Source: an uncultured Roseburia sp.
GTDB lineage: Bacteria; Bacillota; Clostridia; Lachnospirales; Lachnospiraceae
Direction: 5' to 3'
Assembly: GCA_944380515.1 (NCBI GenBank)
Contig: CALWHT010000042.1
Coordinates: 1 to 52,392 of the forward strand
Length of the DNA stretch: 52,392 bases
Positions 25,074 to 33,955 of the stretch are shown here, in pieces. How positions within the stretch are numbered: position 1 is the first letter of the stretch; each line of letters starts with the position of its first letter. The position numbers and the translations under genes were made by a program. The notes beneath the pieces were generated by a model, which was given only the letters and a program-made list of their open reading frames with translations, did not search any database and was not told the DNA's origin.

Positions 25074-27101
25074 TTATACAATCCGTTTGAACTTTTTTTC
25101 GATTTCGTATTTTGTCATGGAAATAATGGTCGGCCGTCCGTGCGGACAGTGATACGGATTTTCCAATTCCAGCAATTCGTCGATCAGCCGCTCGGCCTCC
25201 GCGCGGCTTAAATGCTGATTCCCCTTGACGGCCGCCTTGCAGGACATGGATGCCACCTTTTCGAGGATGGCATTCGGGCTGTCCGAGCCGCTGATATTGG
25301 CAAAATCATCGAGCATTTCCAAAAACATCATTTTTACGTCAATATCTGCAAAATCTGCCGGAACTGCCGTCACCGCATATTCTTTCCCGCCGAAGGGCTC
25401 AACCTCGTAGCCGAAGGCGGCAATCTGCTCTGCGTACCGTTCCAGAATTTCAGCTTCCTCCACGCTGAGTGTTAAAATGATGGGCGGACTTAAGCTCTGT
25501 GAGGCAAACTGCTTTTTGGAAATCCGCTCCATATTTTTTTCATACAGCACCTTCTCATGCGCGGCGTGCTGGTCAATGATAAAAAGCTTATCCTCATATT
25601 CCACCATCCAGTAGGTCTCGAAAAGCTGTCCGATAATGCGGTGCCTGCGCCTTGCGTCCTTCGTGAGGAATGACGCGGAGAGCGAGGAAAGCTCCTGCTG
25701 CTTAAAAGCCGGCTCCTGCTGCGGTTTGGCGGGCGTTTTGTCCCCGGGGAGCGGCTCCTGCACGCTGTCCTTTGCCTCCTTCGAAACGGCTGCCTGCGGC
25801 CGGTAGGAATTTTCCTCCGCCACCCGCCCGGCCATCGCATCCGCGGCTTCGGCAGTCTGGCGCATTTCACCTCCGGCTGCGAGCAGCTTTTCAAAGACCG
25901 CAAGATTTTCCGGCTGTGCCACATTTTCCGGCGCTGCCCCAGGTATATGCTCCGCGGCCTGTCCGCCCTGTGCGCTCTGCTGTGCCGCCTCGACATGCTC
26001 TTGTTCTGCTTTCCCGGCAATTCTTTTGCGCTCAAACGGCTCCGGCCCGTTTGCGGCGGGCGGCTTTGGCTTTTCTCTGCCGCGCTCCGTCACGGGAACC
26101 TCGGGAATAAAGTCCTTGTGTGTCAGCGCTCCGCGGATCACGGAAAACAGTTCACGGTAAACGTCCTCGTTGCGGGAAAACCGCAGCTCCATCTTCGTCG
26201 GGTGCACATTGACGTCGAGAAGCCCGGTATCAAAGGAAAAATACAGTACGCAAAACGGGTACTGATGCTGCATCAGAAACCCCTTGTACGCTTCCTCGAC
26301 TGCCTTTGAGAGCAGGGCGCTTTTGATGTAACGTCCGTTGATGAAATAATTTTCATAGCTGCGGTTGCCCCGGGAAACGGACGGCTTTCCGATAAAGCCT
26401 TTTACATGGAAAAGCTCCGTCTCACAGTCAATCGGAAGCAGGGCGGAGGTGATATCCCGTCCGTAAATGTGATAAATCAAATCCTTTTCTCTGGAATTAC
26501 CGGAGGTGTGAAGCTTTGTCTGCCCGTTGCTGATAAATTTAAAGGACACGTCCGGGTGCGACAGGGCAAGGCGCTCCATAAGGTCACTGATATAATTACC
26601 CTCGGTCTGCGCTGTTTTTAAAAATTTGCGCCGTGCCGGCGTGTTGTAAAACAGATTGCGCACGAGAAAAGTCGTTCCCTCCGGCGCGCCGATTTCTTCG
26701 TTTTCCTTTTCCTTCGAGCCCTCGATGACGTAGCGTGTCCCGGTCAGCTCACCGTAGGTTTTCGTGATCAGCTCCACCTGGGAAACGGCGGCGATACTCG
26801 AAAGCGCCTCACCGCGAAAACCCAGTGAGGTAATGTTGAAAAGATCCTCTACGCTCTTTATTTTGCTGGTAGAGTGCCTTAAAAATGCCAGCGGCACCTG
26901 GGCGTGCGGAATGCCGCAGCCGTTGTCCGTAATACGGATGAATGAGATGCCGCCTTCTTTGATTTCAACGGTTACGGCGGTCGCTTTCGCGTCGATGGCA
27001 TTTTCCACCAGCTCCTTGACAACCGAGGACGGACGCTCCACAACCTCCCCGGCCGCGATTTTATCAATGGTTTCCTGACTCAATAAGGTGATTTCCGGCA
27101 T
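25074..27101 (-). CDS. mutL: DNA mismatch repair protein MutL
   Basis: A 675-residue GHKL ATPase/endonuclease. The N-terminal ATPase motifs are IAAGEVVERPSSVVKELVEN, ITDNGCGIP and TSLGFRGEALSSI. A long Ala/Gln/Glu/Pro-rich linker (about 345-470) leads to the C-terminal domain with the metal-dependent nickase motif DQHAAHEKVLYEK, so this MutL should cut DNA itself, as in bacteria lacking MutH. The final CPHGRPTIISM is the second metal-site motif. Confidence 0.96.
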   Translation of the reverse strand: MPEITLLSQETIDKIAAGEVVERPSSVVKELVENAIDAKATAVTVEIKEGGISFIRITDNGCGIPHAQVPLAFLRHSTSKIKSVEDLFNITSLGFRGEALSSIAAVSQVELITKTYGELTGTRYVIEGSKEKENEEIGAPEGTTFLVRNLFYNTPARRKFLKTAQTEGNYISDLMERLALSHPDVSFKFISNGQTKLHTSGNSREKDLIYHIYGRDITSALLPIDCETELFHVKGFIGKPSVSRGNRSYENYFINGRYIKSALLSKAVEEAYKGFLMQHQYPFCVLYFSFDTGLLDVNVHPTKMELRFSRNEDVYRELFSVIRGALTHKDFIPEVPVTERGREKPKPPAANGPEPFERKRIAGKAEQEHVEAAQQSAQGGQAAEHIPGAAPENVAQPENLAVFEKLLAAGGEMRQTAEAADAMAGRVAEENSYRPQAAVSKEAKDSVQEPLPGDKTPAKPQQEPAFKQQELSSLSASFLTKDARRRHRIIGQLFETYWMVEYEDKLFIIDQHAAHEKVLYEKNMERISKKQFASQSLSPPIILTLSVEEAEILERYAEQIAAFGYEVEPFGGKEYAVTAVPADFADIDVKMMFLEMLDDFANISGSDSPNAILEKVASMSCKAAVKGNQHLSRAEAERLIDELLELENPYHCPHGRPTIISMTKYEIEKKFKRIV

Positions 27102-27149
27102 GCTTTCTCTCCTTGCTCTGATACCCTTACACGTTCCGCCAAAATCAAA

Positions 27150-27848
27150 TTACGGCGTCTTGAGCCTGCGCCTGCCTGTTACCGTTTTCCCGCAGGGTCT
27201 TGTCTCCGGGCAGTAGCCCAGGTAATCGCATTTCGGCAGAAACAGATTTTCGGTAATCCATTTCCATTCTTCGGAATACGCACCGAGCGCACGGCTGATA
27301 TCCGAAAAAAGCTCCCGGTACTCCCAATACGCGCGGTTGCAGAGCCTTTGGTGGCTCATTTCCACAAGGCTGCGCAGATTCCGCTTGTCTACGATGCTTG
27401 CGGTCATGCCAAGCGGCAGGGCATTTGCGACATCCTCCTTCGGGATGCCGTAATCCTGCTCGAGGCTGCGGCATTCTTCAGTGATATGCGCCATCAGCGC
27501 CTGATATTTTTCAAGCGCCTCATTGTTTCTGCGGATGGACGGCGGAATGATATAGTCAAAGCCTTTTTTTGCGTAATCAATATAACGGGTGCTGGATTGC
27601 AGTCTGGTCGGCGAACCGCCGATATGCGTGTACCATTCACGCTCGACTCTGGCGGAATATCCCGCAATTACCAGCTCGACGTTGACGTATTCCATAACGC
27701 GTCCGTGGCCGGAGATAATACAGTCCATGCCACGCTTATAATTTTTTTCCGGGGCGGAAATGTCCCCGCCCCAGCAGACACCCGCTCTTTCGCCCATCAG
27801 GGTGATGGGGTTTTTCGTTGTCTCCGGTAAAATCGTAATTGTTCCCAT
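27150..27848 (-). CDS. thyX: FAD-dependent thymidylate synthase (ThyX), variant motif
   Basis: A 232-residue ThyX-family protein that would make dTMP from dUMP with FAD, NADPH and methylene-tetrahydrofolate. Family features are GHGRVMEYVNVELVI (48-62), the region YTHIGGSPTRLQSSTRY (73-89), DKRNLRSLVEMSHQRLC and a Cys-rich tail (PKCDYLGYCPETRPCG). The classic RHRxxSxxxxSxR motif is altered: R-H-R is replaced by Y-T-H and the spacing is longer. I recall the same variant in related Clostridia. It lies between mutS and mutL, 19 bp after the mutS stop region on the coding strand's other side, so it is probably expressed with them. Confidence 0.82.
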   Translation of the reverse strand: MGTITILPETTKNPITLMGERAGVCWGGDISAPEKNYKRGMDCIISGHGRVMEYVNVELVIAGYSARVEREWYTHIGGSPTRLQSSTRYIDYAKKGFDYIIPPSIRRNNEALEKYQALMAHITEECRSLEQDYGIPKEDVANALPLGMTASIVDKRNLRSLVEMSHQRLCNRAYWEYRELFSDISRALGAYSEEWKWITENLFLPKCDYLGYCPETRPCGKTVTGRRRLKTP

Positions 27849-27867
27849 TAATTATAAGTCCTTTCTG

Positions 27868-30513
27868 TTACCAGCGGTTTTTCAGCTTATTTTGTAATTC
27901 GTATAACTTGTTTAAAGCCTCTATCGGCGTCAGGTTGCCGACATCCAGATTCTTTAATTCCTCGAGGATATCGTCGTCTTTTAGCGTATCAAATAAGGAT
28001 ATCTGCGTTAAATCCACCTCATCCAACCGCTCCTTTTTCTTTTTCGTGCCGGAGGTGTGCGGCGTCAGATTTTTCGTTACGGTGGTGATATCGTTGGCGC
28101 TTAATTCATCGACAATTTCCTTCGCGCGTTCTATCACGGAATCCGGTACACCGGCGAGCTTTGCCACCTGAATCCCGTAGCTTTTGTCCGCACCGCCCTG
28201 TACAATTTTGCGCAGGAATACAATATCGTCCCCCTTTTCTTTGACGGCAATACAGTAATTGTGGACGTTATTCAGTTTGCCTTCCAGCTCGGTCAGCTCG
28301 TGGTAATGCGTCGCAAACAGGGTTTTCGCTCCCAGAAGCCTGGGGTTGCTGATATGCTCCACCACTGCCCAGGCGATGCTTAATCCGTCAAACGTGCTGG
28401 TTCCCCTGCCGATTTCGTCCAGAACCAGCAGCGAATCGGAGGTTGCGTTCCGCAGGATATTGGCTACCTCGTTCATTTCCACCATAAAGGTACTCTGCCC
28501 GCTGGCCAGGTCGTCCGACGCCCCAACCCGCGTAAAAATCCGGTCTACAATGCCGATTTTTGCCGAGGCTGCCGGGACATAGCTTCCAATCTGCGCCATC
28601 AGGACAATCAGCGCCGTCTGTCTCATATAGGTGGATTTTCCGGCCATGTTCGGTCCGGTGATAATCGCAATCCGGTGGCTGCCGTTGTCAAGATAGGTAT
28701 CGTTGTCAATAAACATTTCGTTCGGAATCATTTTCTCTACCACCGGATGGCGGCCGCCCTTAATGTCAATCACGCCGTTGCCTGTTATCTTCGGCCGGCA
28801 GTAATTATTCTGCTCCGCCACCAGCGCAAGGGACGCAAATACATCAAGCTTTGCCACGGCCTTTGCCGTTTTTTGGATACGCACAACCTCCGCGGCAATT
28901 TTTCCGCGCACCTCGCAAAAGAGGTCGTATTCGAGAGCGACAAGCTTGTCCTCCGCCCCCAAAATCATATCCTCCAGCTCCTTTAATTCCGGCGTTATGT
29001 AGCGTTCCGCGTTTGCCAGCGTCTGTTTTCTCGTAAAATAGTCCGGCACAAGCTCCCGGTAGGAGTTGGTTACCTCCAGATAATAGCCGAACACCCTGTT
29101 GTATTTGATTTTCAGGTTTTTGATGCCTGTTTTTTCCCGTTCCTTCGCCTCAAGCTCTGCAATCCAGGTTTTCCCTTCGGTCTTTGCGTGGCGGTATTTA
29201 TCCACATCCTCGTGATAGCCTTCTTTAATGAGATCTCCGTCCCGGACGGAAATCGGCGGTTCTTCCATAATGGCGGAATCGATAAGCATATAAAGCTCCT
29301 CCAGCGCATCCATCTCTTCCCGGATTTCTTTTAACAGCGAGCCCTCAAATTCTCCGAGCAGCGCTTTGATGTGCGGCAGCATGCCGATGGAATTTTTAAA
29401 GGCAATCAAATCTCTCGGGTTTGCCGTACGATAGGTCACTCTCGTAATCAGACGCTCCAGATCATAAATCGGGTTTAAATATTCCCGCAGTTCTTCCCTC
29501 GTGATGGCGCTTGCGTTCAATTCCCCAATGGCATCCTGACGCCGCTCAATTTCCTCCCGTTCAATCAGGGGCTGCTCCACATAGGAGCGCAGCGTCCGCG
29601 CCCCCATGGCGGTTTTTGTCTTATCAAGCACCCAGAGCAGGGATCCTCTTTTCTGCTTTTCGCGCAGCGTCTCCACAAGCTCTAAATTTCTTCTTGTGGA
29701 GCTGTCGATAATCATATATTTTCCGGTCAGATAGGGATGAATCGACGAAATATTGCAAAGCTCGTTTTTCTGGGTCTCATATAGATATCTTAACAGCGCC
29801 CCGGCGGCGATGGTTCCGCAGGGAAAGTCCGAAAGACCGAGCCCACTTAAGCTTTTTACCCGAAAATGCTCTTTCAGCGTATTTTCCGCGGTCTCGTCGC
29901 TGAAGTACCACGGCTCAAGCGCATAGATTGCGGCTCCAAGCCGGTGTTTCATCTCATCGAGGTTCACACCGCTCATATAAAAGCTTTCATTGCAGATAAT
30001 TTCGGAGGGAGAAAATTTATTAATTTCATCCATCAGCTTCCGCTCGGAGTCCACCTCCGTCACCAGATAATCTCCGGTAGAAACATCCGCCAGGGAAATC
30101 CCGTATTTGTCCGCAAGATAAACAATACAGAGAATATAGTTGTTTTTGGACTCGTCGAGCGCCTGCATATTTGTGTTGGTTCCCGGCGTTACAATGCGGA
30201 TGACCTCACGCTTCACCAGTCCCTTTGCCAGCTTGGGGTCCTCCACCTGCTCGCAGATAGCCACCTTGTGGCCGTTTGCCACAAGCTTATTCAAATAGCC
30301 CTCCACCGCGTGATAGGGAATGCCGCACATCGGGGCGCGTTCCTCGGTACCGCAGTTTTTTCCGGTCAGCGTCAGCTCCAGCTCCTTAGATACAACCAGA
30401 GCGTCGTCAAAAAACATTTCGTAGAAGTCCCCGAGCCGGTAAAATAAAATACAATCCTTGTATTCTTCCTTGGTCTGTAAATATTGCTGCATCATTGGTG
30501 TGTATTCTGCCAC
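27868..30513 (-). CDS. mutS: DNA mismatch repair protein MutS
   Basis: An 881-residue mismatch sensor. The N-terminal mismatch-binding Phe-x-Glu is in FYRLGDFYEMFFDDA, the core and clamp domains are complete, and the C-terminal ATPase has Walker A (GPNMAGKSTYMRQ), LVLDEIGRGTSTFDG and LFATHYHELTELE. Full length. It works with the nearby MutL. Confidence 0.97.
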   Translation of the reverse strand: MAEYTPMMQQYLQTKEEYKDCILFYRLGDFYEMFFDDALVVSKELELTLTGKNCGTEERAPMCGIPYHAVEGYLNKLVANGHKVAICEQVEDPKLAKGLVKREVIRIVTPGTNTNMQALDESKNNYILCIVYLADKYGISLADVSTGDYLVTEVDSERKLMDEINKFSPSEIICNESFYMSGVNLDEMKHRLGAAIYALEPWYFSDETAENTLKEHFRVKSLSGLGLSDFPCGTIAAGALLRYLYETQKNELCNISSIHPYLTGKYMIIDSSTRRNLELVETLREKQKRGSLLWVLDKTKTAMGARTLRSYVEQPLIEREEIERRQDAIGELNASAITREELREYLNPIYDLERLITRVTYRTANPRDLIAFKNSIGMLPHIKALLGEFEGSLLKEIREEMDALEELYMLIDSAIMEEPPISVRDGDLIKEGYHEDVDKYRHAKTEGKTWIAELEAKEREKTGIKNLKIKYNRVFGYYLEVTNSYRELVPDYFTRKQTLANAERYITPELKELEDMILGAEDKLVALEYDLFCEVRGKIAAEVVRIQKTAKAVAKLDVFASLALVAEQNNYCRPKITGNGVIDIKGGRHPVVEKMIPNEMFIDNDTYLDNGSHRIAIITGPNMAGKSTYMRQTALIVLMAQIGSYVPAASAKIGIVDRIFTRVGASDDLASGQSTFMVEMNEVANILRNATSDSLLVLDEIGRGTSTFDGLSIAWAVVEHISNPRLLGAKTLFATHYHELTELEGKLNNVHNYCIAVKEKGDDIVFLRKIVQGGADKSYGIQVAKLAGVPDSVIERAKEIVDELSANDITTVTKNLTPHTSGTKKKKERLDEVDLTQISLFDTLKDDDILEELKNLDVGNLTPIEALNKLYELQNKLKNRW

Positions 30514-30517
30514 GTTT

Positions 30518-32173
30518 TTAACCTCTGTTTCCGTAAATTCTCATTGCTTCCGTTCCGGCGGCAGCGTCATTCCTGCCGATGGCCTCCGCAACCTTTAAGC
30601 CGTCCATAGCCGCGGACATAATACCGCCGGCATAGCCCGCTCCCTCACCGCAGGGGTAAACACCCGTGATATTGGACTGAAAATCCGCTCCCCTGGTAAT
30701 CCGTACCGGAGAGGAGGTCCGGCTCTCTACTCCCGATAAAATTGCATCTTTTCTGTCATACTCTGCAATCATATGCGAGAATTGATGCATTCCCTCGATA
30801 AATGACTGCTCCAGCGCCTTTGGCAGAAGTCCCCGCAGATTACAAAGCGCGGCATCTCCCTTTGTACAGCTCTCATAAGCGCCGTAAGACAGGGACGGCA
30901 CGTTTTCACAGAAATCCCCGAAAAGCTGCTGCGGAATCCGGCCCTTGGCAAGCGCATAGGCGCGCTCCTCAAGCTGTTCCTGAAAGGAAACGCCCGAAAG
31001 CGGATCTTCTCCCCGCCCCGGAAAATCCTCCGGCGTTACGGACACGATCACGGCACTGTTCGCATTGCTTCCCGCGCGGTCGGAATAGCTCATGCCGTTG
31101 ACGGCAAGCCGTCCCTCCTCCGAGGATGCGTTTACCACATATCCGCCCGGACACATGCAAAAGGAATAAACGCCCCTTCCGTCCGCAAGGTTTGCCGTCA
31201 CCTTATAAGGGGCCGGCGGCAGTTTTTGCGCCGCATCGCCGTACTGGGCGCGGTTGATCTGAAGCTGCGGATGCTCCACGCGCAGTCCCACGGCAAAGGA
31301 TTTTGCCTGCATGGAAAGTCCGCGCTTTTTCAACATGCGGAAGGTGTCCCGCGCACTGTGCCCGATTGCCAGAATCAGGCAGTCACAGTCCACGCGCTCC
31401 CCGTGATGGAAAGCCACCCCGCAAAGTCTGTTCCCGCGGTCCGTAAAAATATCGGTAACACATGTCTCAAACCGGAATTCGACGCCCTCCTCCTCCAGAA
31501 AAAGACGCATATTCCGAATGACCTTCGCCAGAATATCCGTTCCGATATGCGGCTTGCTTTCATAAAGAATTTCCTCCTGTGCCCCGAAGCGTACAAAGGT
31601 TTCCAGTACAAACCGGTTCCGGCCAGCGGGATCCTTGACCAGTGTATTTAATTTTCCGTCCGAAAAGGTTCCCGCGCCGCCCTCTCCGAACTGTACGTTG
31701 GAGGAAACATCGAGCATTCCTGTTTCCCAGAAACGCTTTACATCCGCGGTCCGTTCCTCCACTTTTCTGCCGCGCTCCGCGACGATTGGGCGGTAGCCCT
31801 GCAATACCAGCGCGTAAGCGCAGAACAGACCTGCCGGCCCGCAGCCCGCGATCACCGGCCGGCACTTATTCTCTGTCCGCTCCGGCAGACGGTAAAGCTT
31901 CTCGCTAGTTAACATAATATTTTTATCGTGAACCTTTTTGAGTATGTGCTGCTCCCAACTGTCCGGTGCGTTTGCAGTGTTAACGTTTACGCTGTAAACA
32001 TTTATAGCATAAACGTAAAAAAGCTCCGGTTTTTTTCGGGCATCAATGGATTTTTTGACAATCCGCCATTCCTTTAGCTGTGCCGGTTTGATTTTTAACA
32101 ATTTTGTGATTTTTTGCGTCAGCTCCTCCGGACTGTGCCCGATTGGCAGCTTTATTTGATTAATCCGAATCAT
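30518..32173 (-). CDS. NAD(P)/FAD-dependent dehydrogenase of unknown substrate
   Basis: About 551 residues. An N-terminal ferredoxin-like domain (MIRINQIKLPIGHSPEEL, residues 1-80) precedes a Rossmann FAD fold (PVIAGCGPAGLFCAYALVL) with GGAGTFSDGKLNT and LILAIGHSARDTFRML further on, ending PCGEGAGYAGGIMSAAMDG. This is the conserved 'uncharacterised FAD-dependent dehydrogenase' family of Firmicutes; the substrate is unknown. The ATG at 32173 (GAGGG site four bases upstream) is preferred to the far upstream frame start, which would overlap the next gene. Confidence 0.88.
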   Translation of the reverse strand: MIRINQIKLPIGHSPEELTQKITKLLKIKPAQLKEWRIVKKSIDARKKPELFYVYAINVYSVNVNTANAPDSWEQHILKKVHDKNIMLTSEKLYRLPERTENKCRPVIAGCGPAGLFCAYALVLQGYRPIVAERGRKVEERTADVKRFWETGMLDVSSNVQFGEGGAGTFSDGKLNTLVKDPAGRNRFVLETFVRFGAQEEILYESKPHIGTDILAKVIRNMRLFLEEEGVEFRFETCVTDIFTDRGNRLCGVAFHHGERVDCDCLILAIGHSARDTFRMLKKRGLSMQAKSFAVGLRVEHPQLQINRAQYGDAAQKLPPAPYKVTANLADGRGVYSFCMCPGGYVVNASSEEGRLAVNGMSYSDRAGSNANSAVIVSVTPEDFPGRGEDPLSGVSFQEQLEERAYALAKGRIPQQLFGDFCENVPSLSYGAYESCTKGDAALCNLRGLLPKALEQSFIEGMHQFSHMIAEYDRKDAILSGVESRTSSPVRITRGADFQSNITGVYPCGEGAGYAGGIMSAAMDGLKVAEAIGRNDAAAGTEAMRIYGNRG

Positions 32174-32186
32174 TCTACCCTCTTTT

Positions 32187-33428
32187 TCATAATTCCAGCG
32201 CGTAAGCGGCCGCATGGCTTCCGGCAACCTGTCCGCTTGACCATGCCCATTGCAGATTGTAGCCTCCGCAGGCGCCGTCGATATCAACGACCTCCCCGGC
32301 AAAAAAGACGCCGGAAACAAGCTTTGACATCATGCTTTCTCCCTCGATTTCTCCGGTATCAACGCCCCCGGCACAGACCTGCGCCTGCGAAAAGCCCTTG
32401 CTTCCGATAATATCCACCCGAAACCGTTTGATTTGCTCTGACAGGCGGCGAAGCTGCCGGGCCGAAACGCACTCTGCCGGAAGCTGCAAATCAATGCCTG
32501 TCTCCTTTAAAAGCACCTCGGACAATTTTTTATGGAACAGGCCGATCATGGCCTCCCCCGCCCGTTTTCCGTGGGCGTATTCATAAAAACGCCGCTCCAG
32601 AAGCTGCTGCGCTTCCTTTGCATGCAGCTGCGGCAGAAAATCCAAAACGGCCCAGACCTCTTTTTTCTGCTTTAATGCCCTGGTTGCAAACCGGCTGAGC
32701 TGGAAGACGGGAATGCCGGAGATGCCGAAATCCGTAAGCTGTAATTCACCGTTTTCCCTTCCCGCCTCAACGCCTTCTATGTAGATTTTTATCGAAATTT
32801 CTGCACGTATTCCTGCAAGTGTTTTAAAAAATGACTGTTTTCCCTGCAATTGTACAAGTGCAGGCACAATATCTATCACCCGATGCCCAAGCTTTTCTAT
32901 ATATGGGAGAGCGCTGCCGTCGCTTCCGGTCTTAGGAGCCGCAAGCAGCCCGGTGGCAAACACGACGCTTTTTGCCTCAAGAACCTCGCGGCTGGTCAAA
33001 AGGACAAAGCATCCGTCCTGTCTGTGCAGGTCCTTCAGCTCGCAGGAAGTCCATATCTCCACATCCCAGAAAGCGGCCTCCATCCGAAGTACGTCCAATA
33101 CCGAGGATGCCTGTCCGCTCGCCGGATAATAATAGCCGTTTTTGACCTTGGGCTCAATGCCCATTTCCCGGAAAAACGCCACCGTATCCGAAAAACCGAA
33201 CTGACGGAAAACGGACATGACAAATGCAGGGTTTTCTCCCCTGTAATAAGGAATTCCCTGCGCTTCGTTGGTATAATTACATTTTCCGTTTCCGGTGGCA
33301 AGCAGCTTTTTGCCCACCCGGTCCATATGCTCAATGATTACTGTTTTCGCTCCACGGCGGGCGGCTGCGATTGCTGCCGTCAGTCCCGAAGCGCCTCCGC
33401 CAATCACGGCGACATCAATTTGTCTCAT
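32187..33428 (-). CDS. HI0933/BaiN-like flavoprotein
   Basis: A 413-residue flavoprotein with an N-terminal FAD Rossmann motif (VAVIGGGASGLTAAIAAARRG), the family-specific VGKKLLATGNGKCNYTN, an inserted beta domain, and the C-terminal GVDTGEIEGESMMSKLVSG with FAGEVVDIDGACGGYNLQWA. BaiN-type members are linked to bile-acid reduction in some gut Clostridia, but most family members have no known substrate, so no bile-acid role is claimed. It precedes the other FAD dehydrogenase by 13 bp. Confidence 0.9.
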   Translation of the reverse strand: MRQIDVAVIGGGASGLTAAIAAARRGAKTVIIEHMDRVGKKLLATGNGKCNYTNEAQGIPYYRGENPAFVMSVFRQFGFSDTVAFFREMGIEPKVKNGYYYPASGQASSVLDVLRMEAAFWDVEIWTSCELKDLHRQDGCFVLLTSREVLEAKSVVFATGLLAAPKTGSDGSALPYIEKLGHRVIDIVPALVQLQGKQSFFKTLAGIRAEISIKIYIEGVEAGRENGELQLTDFGISGIPVFQLSRFATRALKQKKEVWAVLDFLPQLHAKEAQQLLERRFYEYAHGKRAGEAMIGLFHKKLSEVLLKETGIDLQLPAECVSARQLRRLSEQIKRFRVDIIGSKGFSQAQVCAGGVDTGEIEGESMMSKLVSGVFFAGEVVDIDGACGGYNLQWAWSSGQVAGSHAAAYALEL

Positions 33429-33510
33429 TTTCTTCCTTTTCCGGTATCATTTCAATTCGTATTTTCCATCGCCCATTTTAACACACCCCGGAAAAACAAT
33501 CAATCCTCCA

Positions 33511-33894
33511 TCAGCTCGAATAGCTCTCCAAAAAGGCATACAGCTCCTGCTCATCGGAAAAATACAATCCGTTTTCGATTTTGGAGAGAACCGTGTCATC
33601 CAGCTCTCTGGTACGGATATTTGTTTCAAAATAAAGAGTTGCACCGTCATTGATATAGACGACAAGAACACCGTCCTCCACACCGATTTTATAGGTGCCG
33701 GGCTCCTTATAGGCAAGACTCTCCGCTGCTTCCGGCGTCTGTGTAACTGAGCTTTCGGTCTCCGCAATGATCGTCTCCGATGCCGGAGGCATAAGCGTTT
33801 CTTCTTTCTTCCATGCCGATGCGGCGAAAACCGTAATCAGGAAAACCGCCAAAGCACTTCCTGCAAAAAGGCAAATACCTACCGTTTTTTTCAT
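33511..33894 (-). CDS. Membrane-anchored BofC-like C-terminal domain protein
   Basis: A 127-residue protein with an N-terminal signal-anchor (VGICLFAGSALAVFLITVFA), a Ser/Thr/Glu-rich spacer (about 35-62), and a C-terminal domain (YKIGVEDGVLVVYINDG, then LSKIENGLYFSDEQELYAFLESY). This resembles the BofC C-terminal domain of Bacillus sporulation signalling and the similar proteins of Lachnospiraceae. The similarity is pattern-based, so a sporulation role is inferred. Confidence 0.65.
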   Translation of the reverse strand: MKKTVGICLFAGSALAVFLITVFAASAWKKEETLMPPASETIIAETESSVTQTPEAAESLAYKEPGTYKIGVEDGVLVVYINDGATLYFETNIRTRELDDTVLSKIENGLYFSDEQELYAFLESYSS

Positions 33895-33955
33895 ACTGTG
33901 TCACCTCTGCTTTTTACGATAAGTATTTGCCATATTTTTCTTTTTATTCACTCAT

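Noticed and set aside
32850-33653. 267-codon plus-strand frame
   Set aside because: Spans the HI0933-like gene and the intergenic gap in antisense; no start signal or motif.
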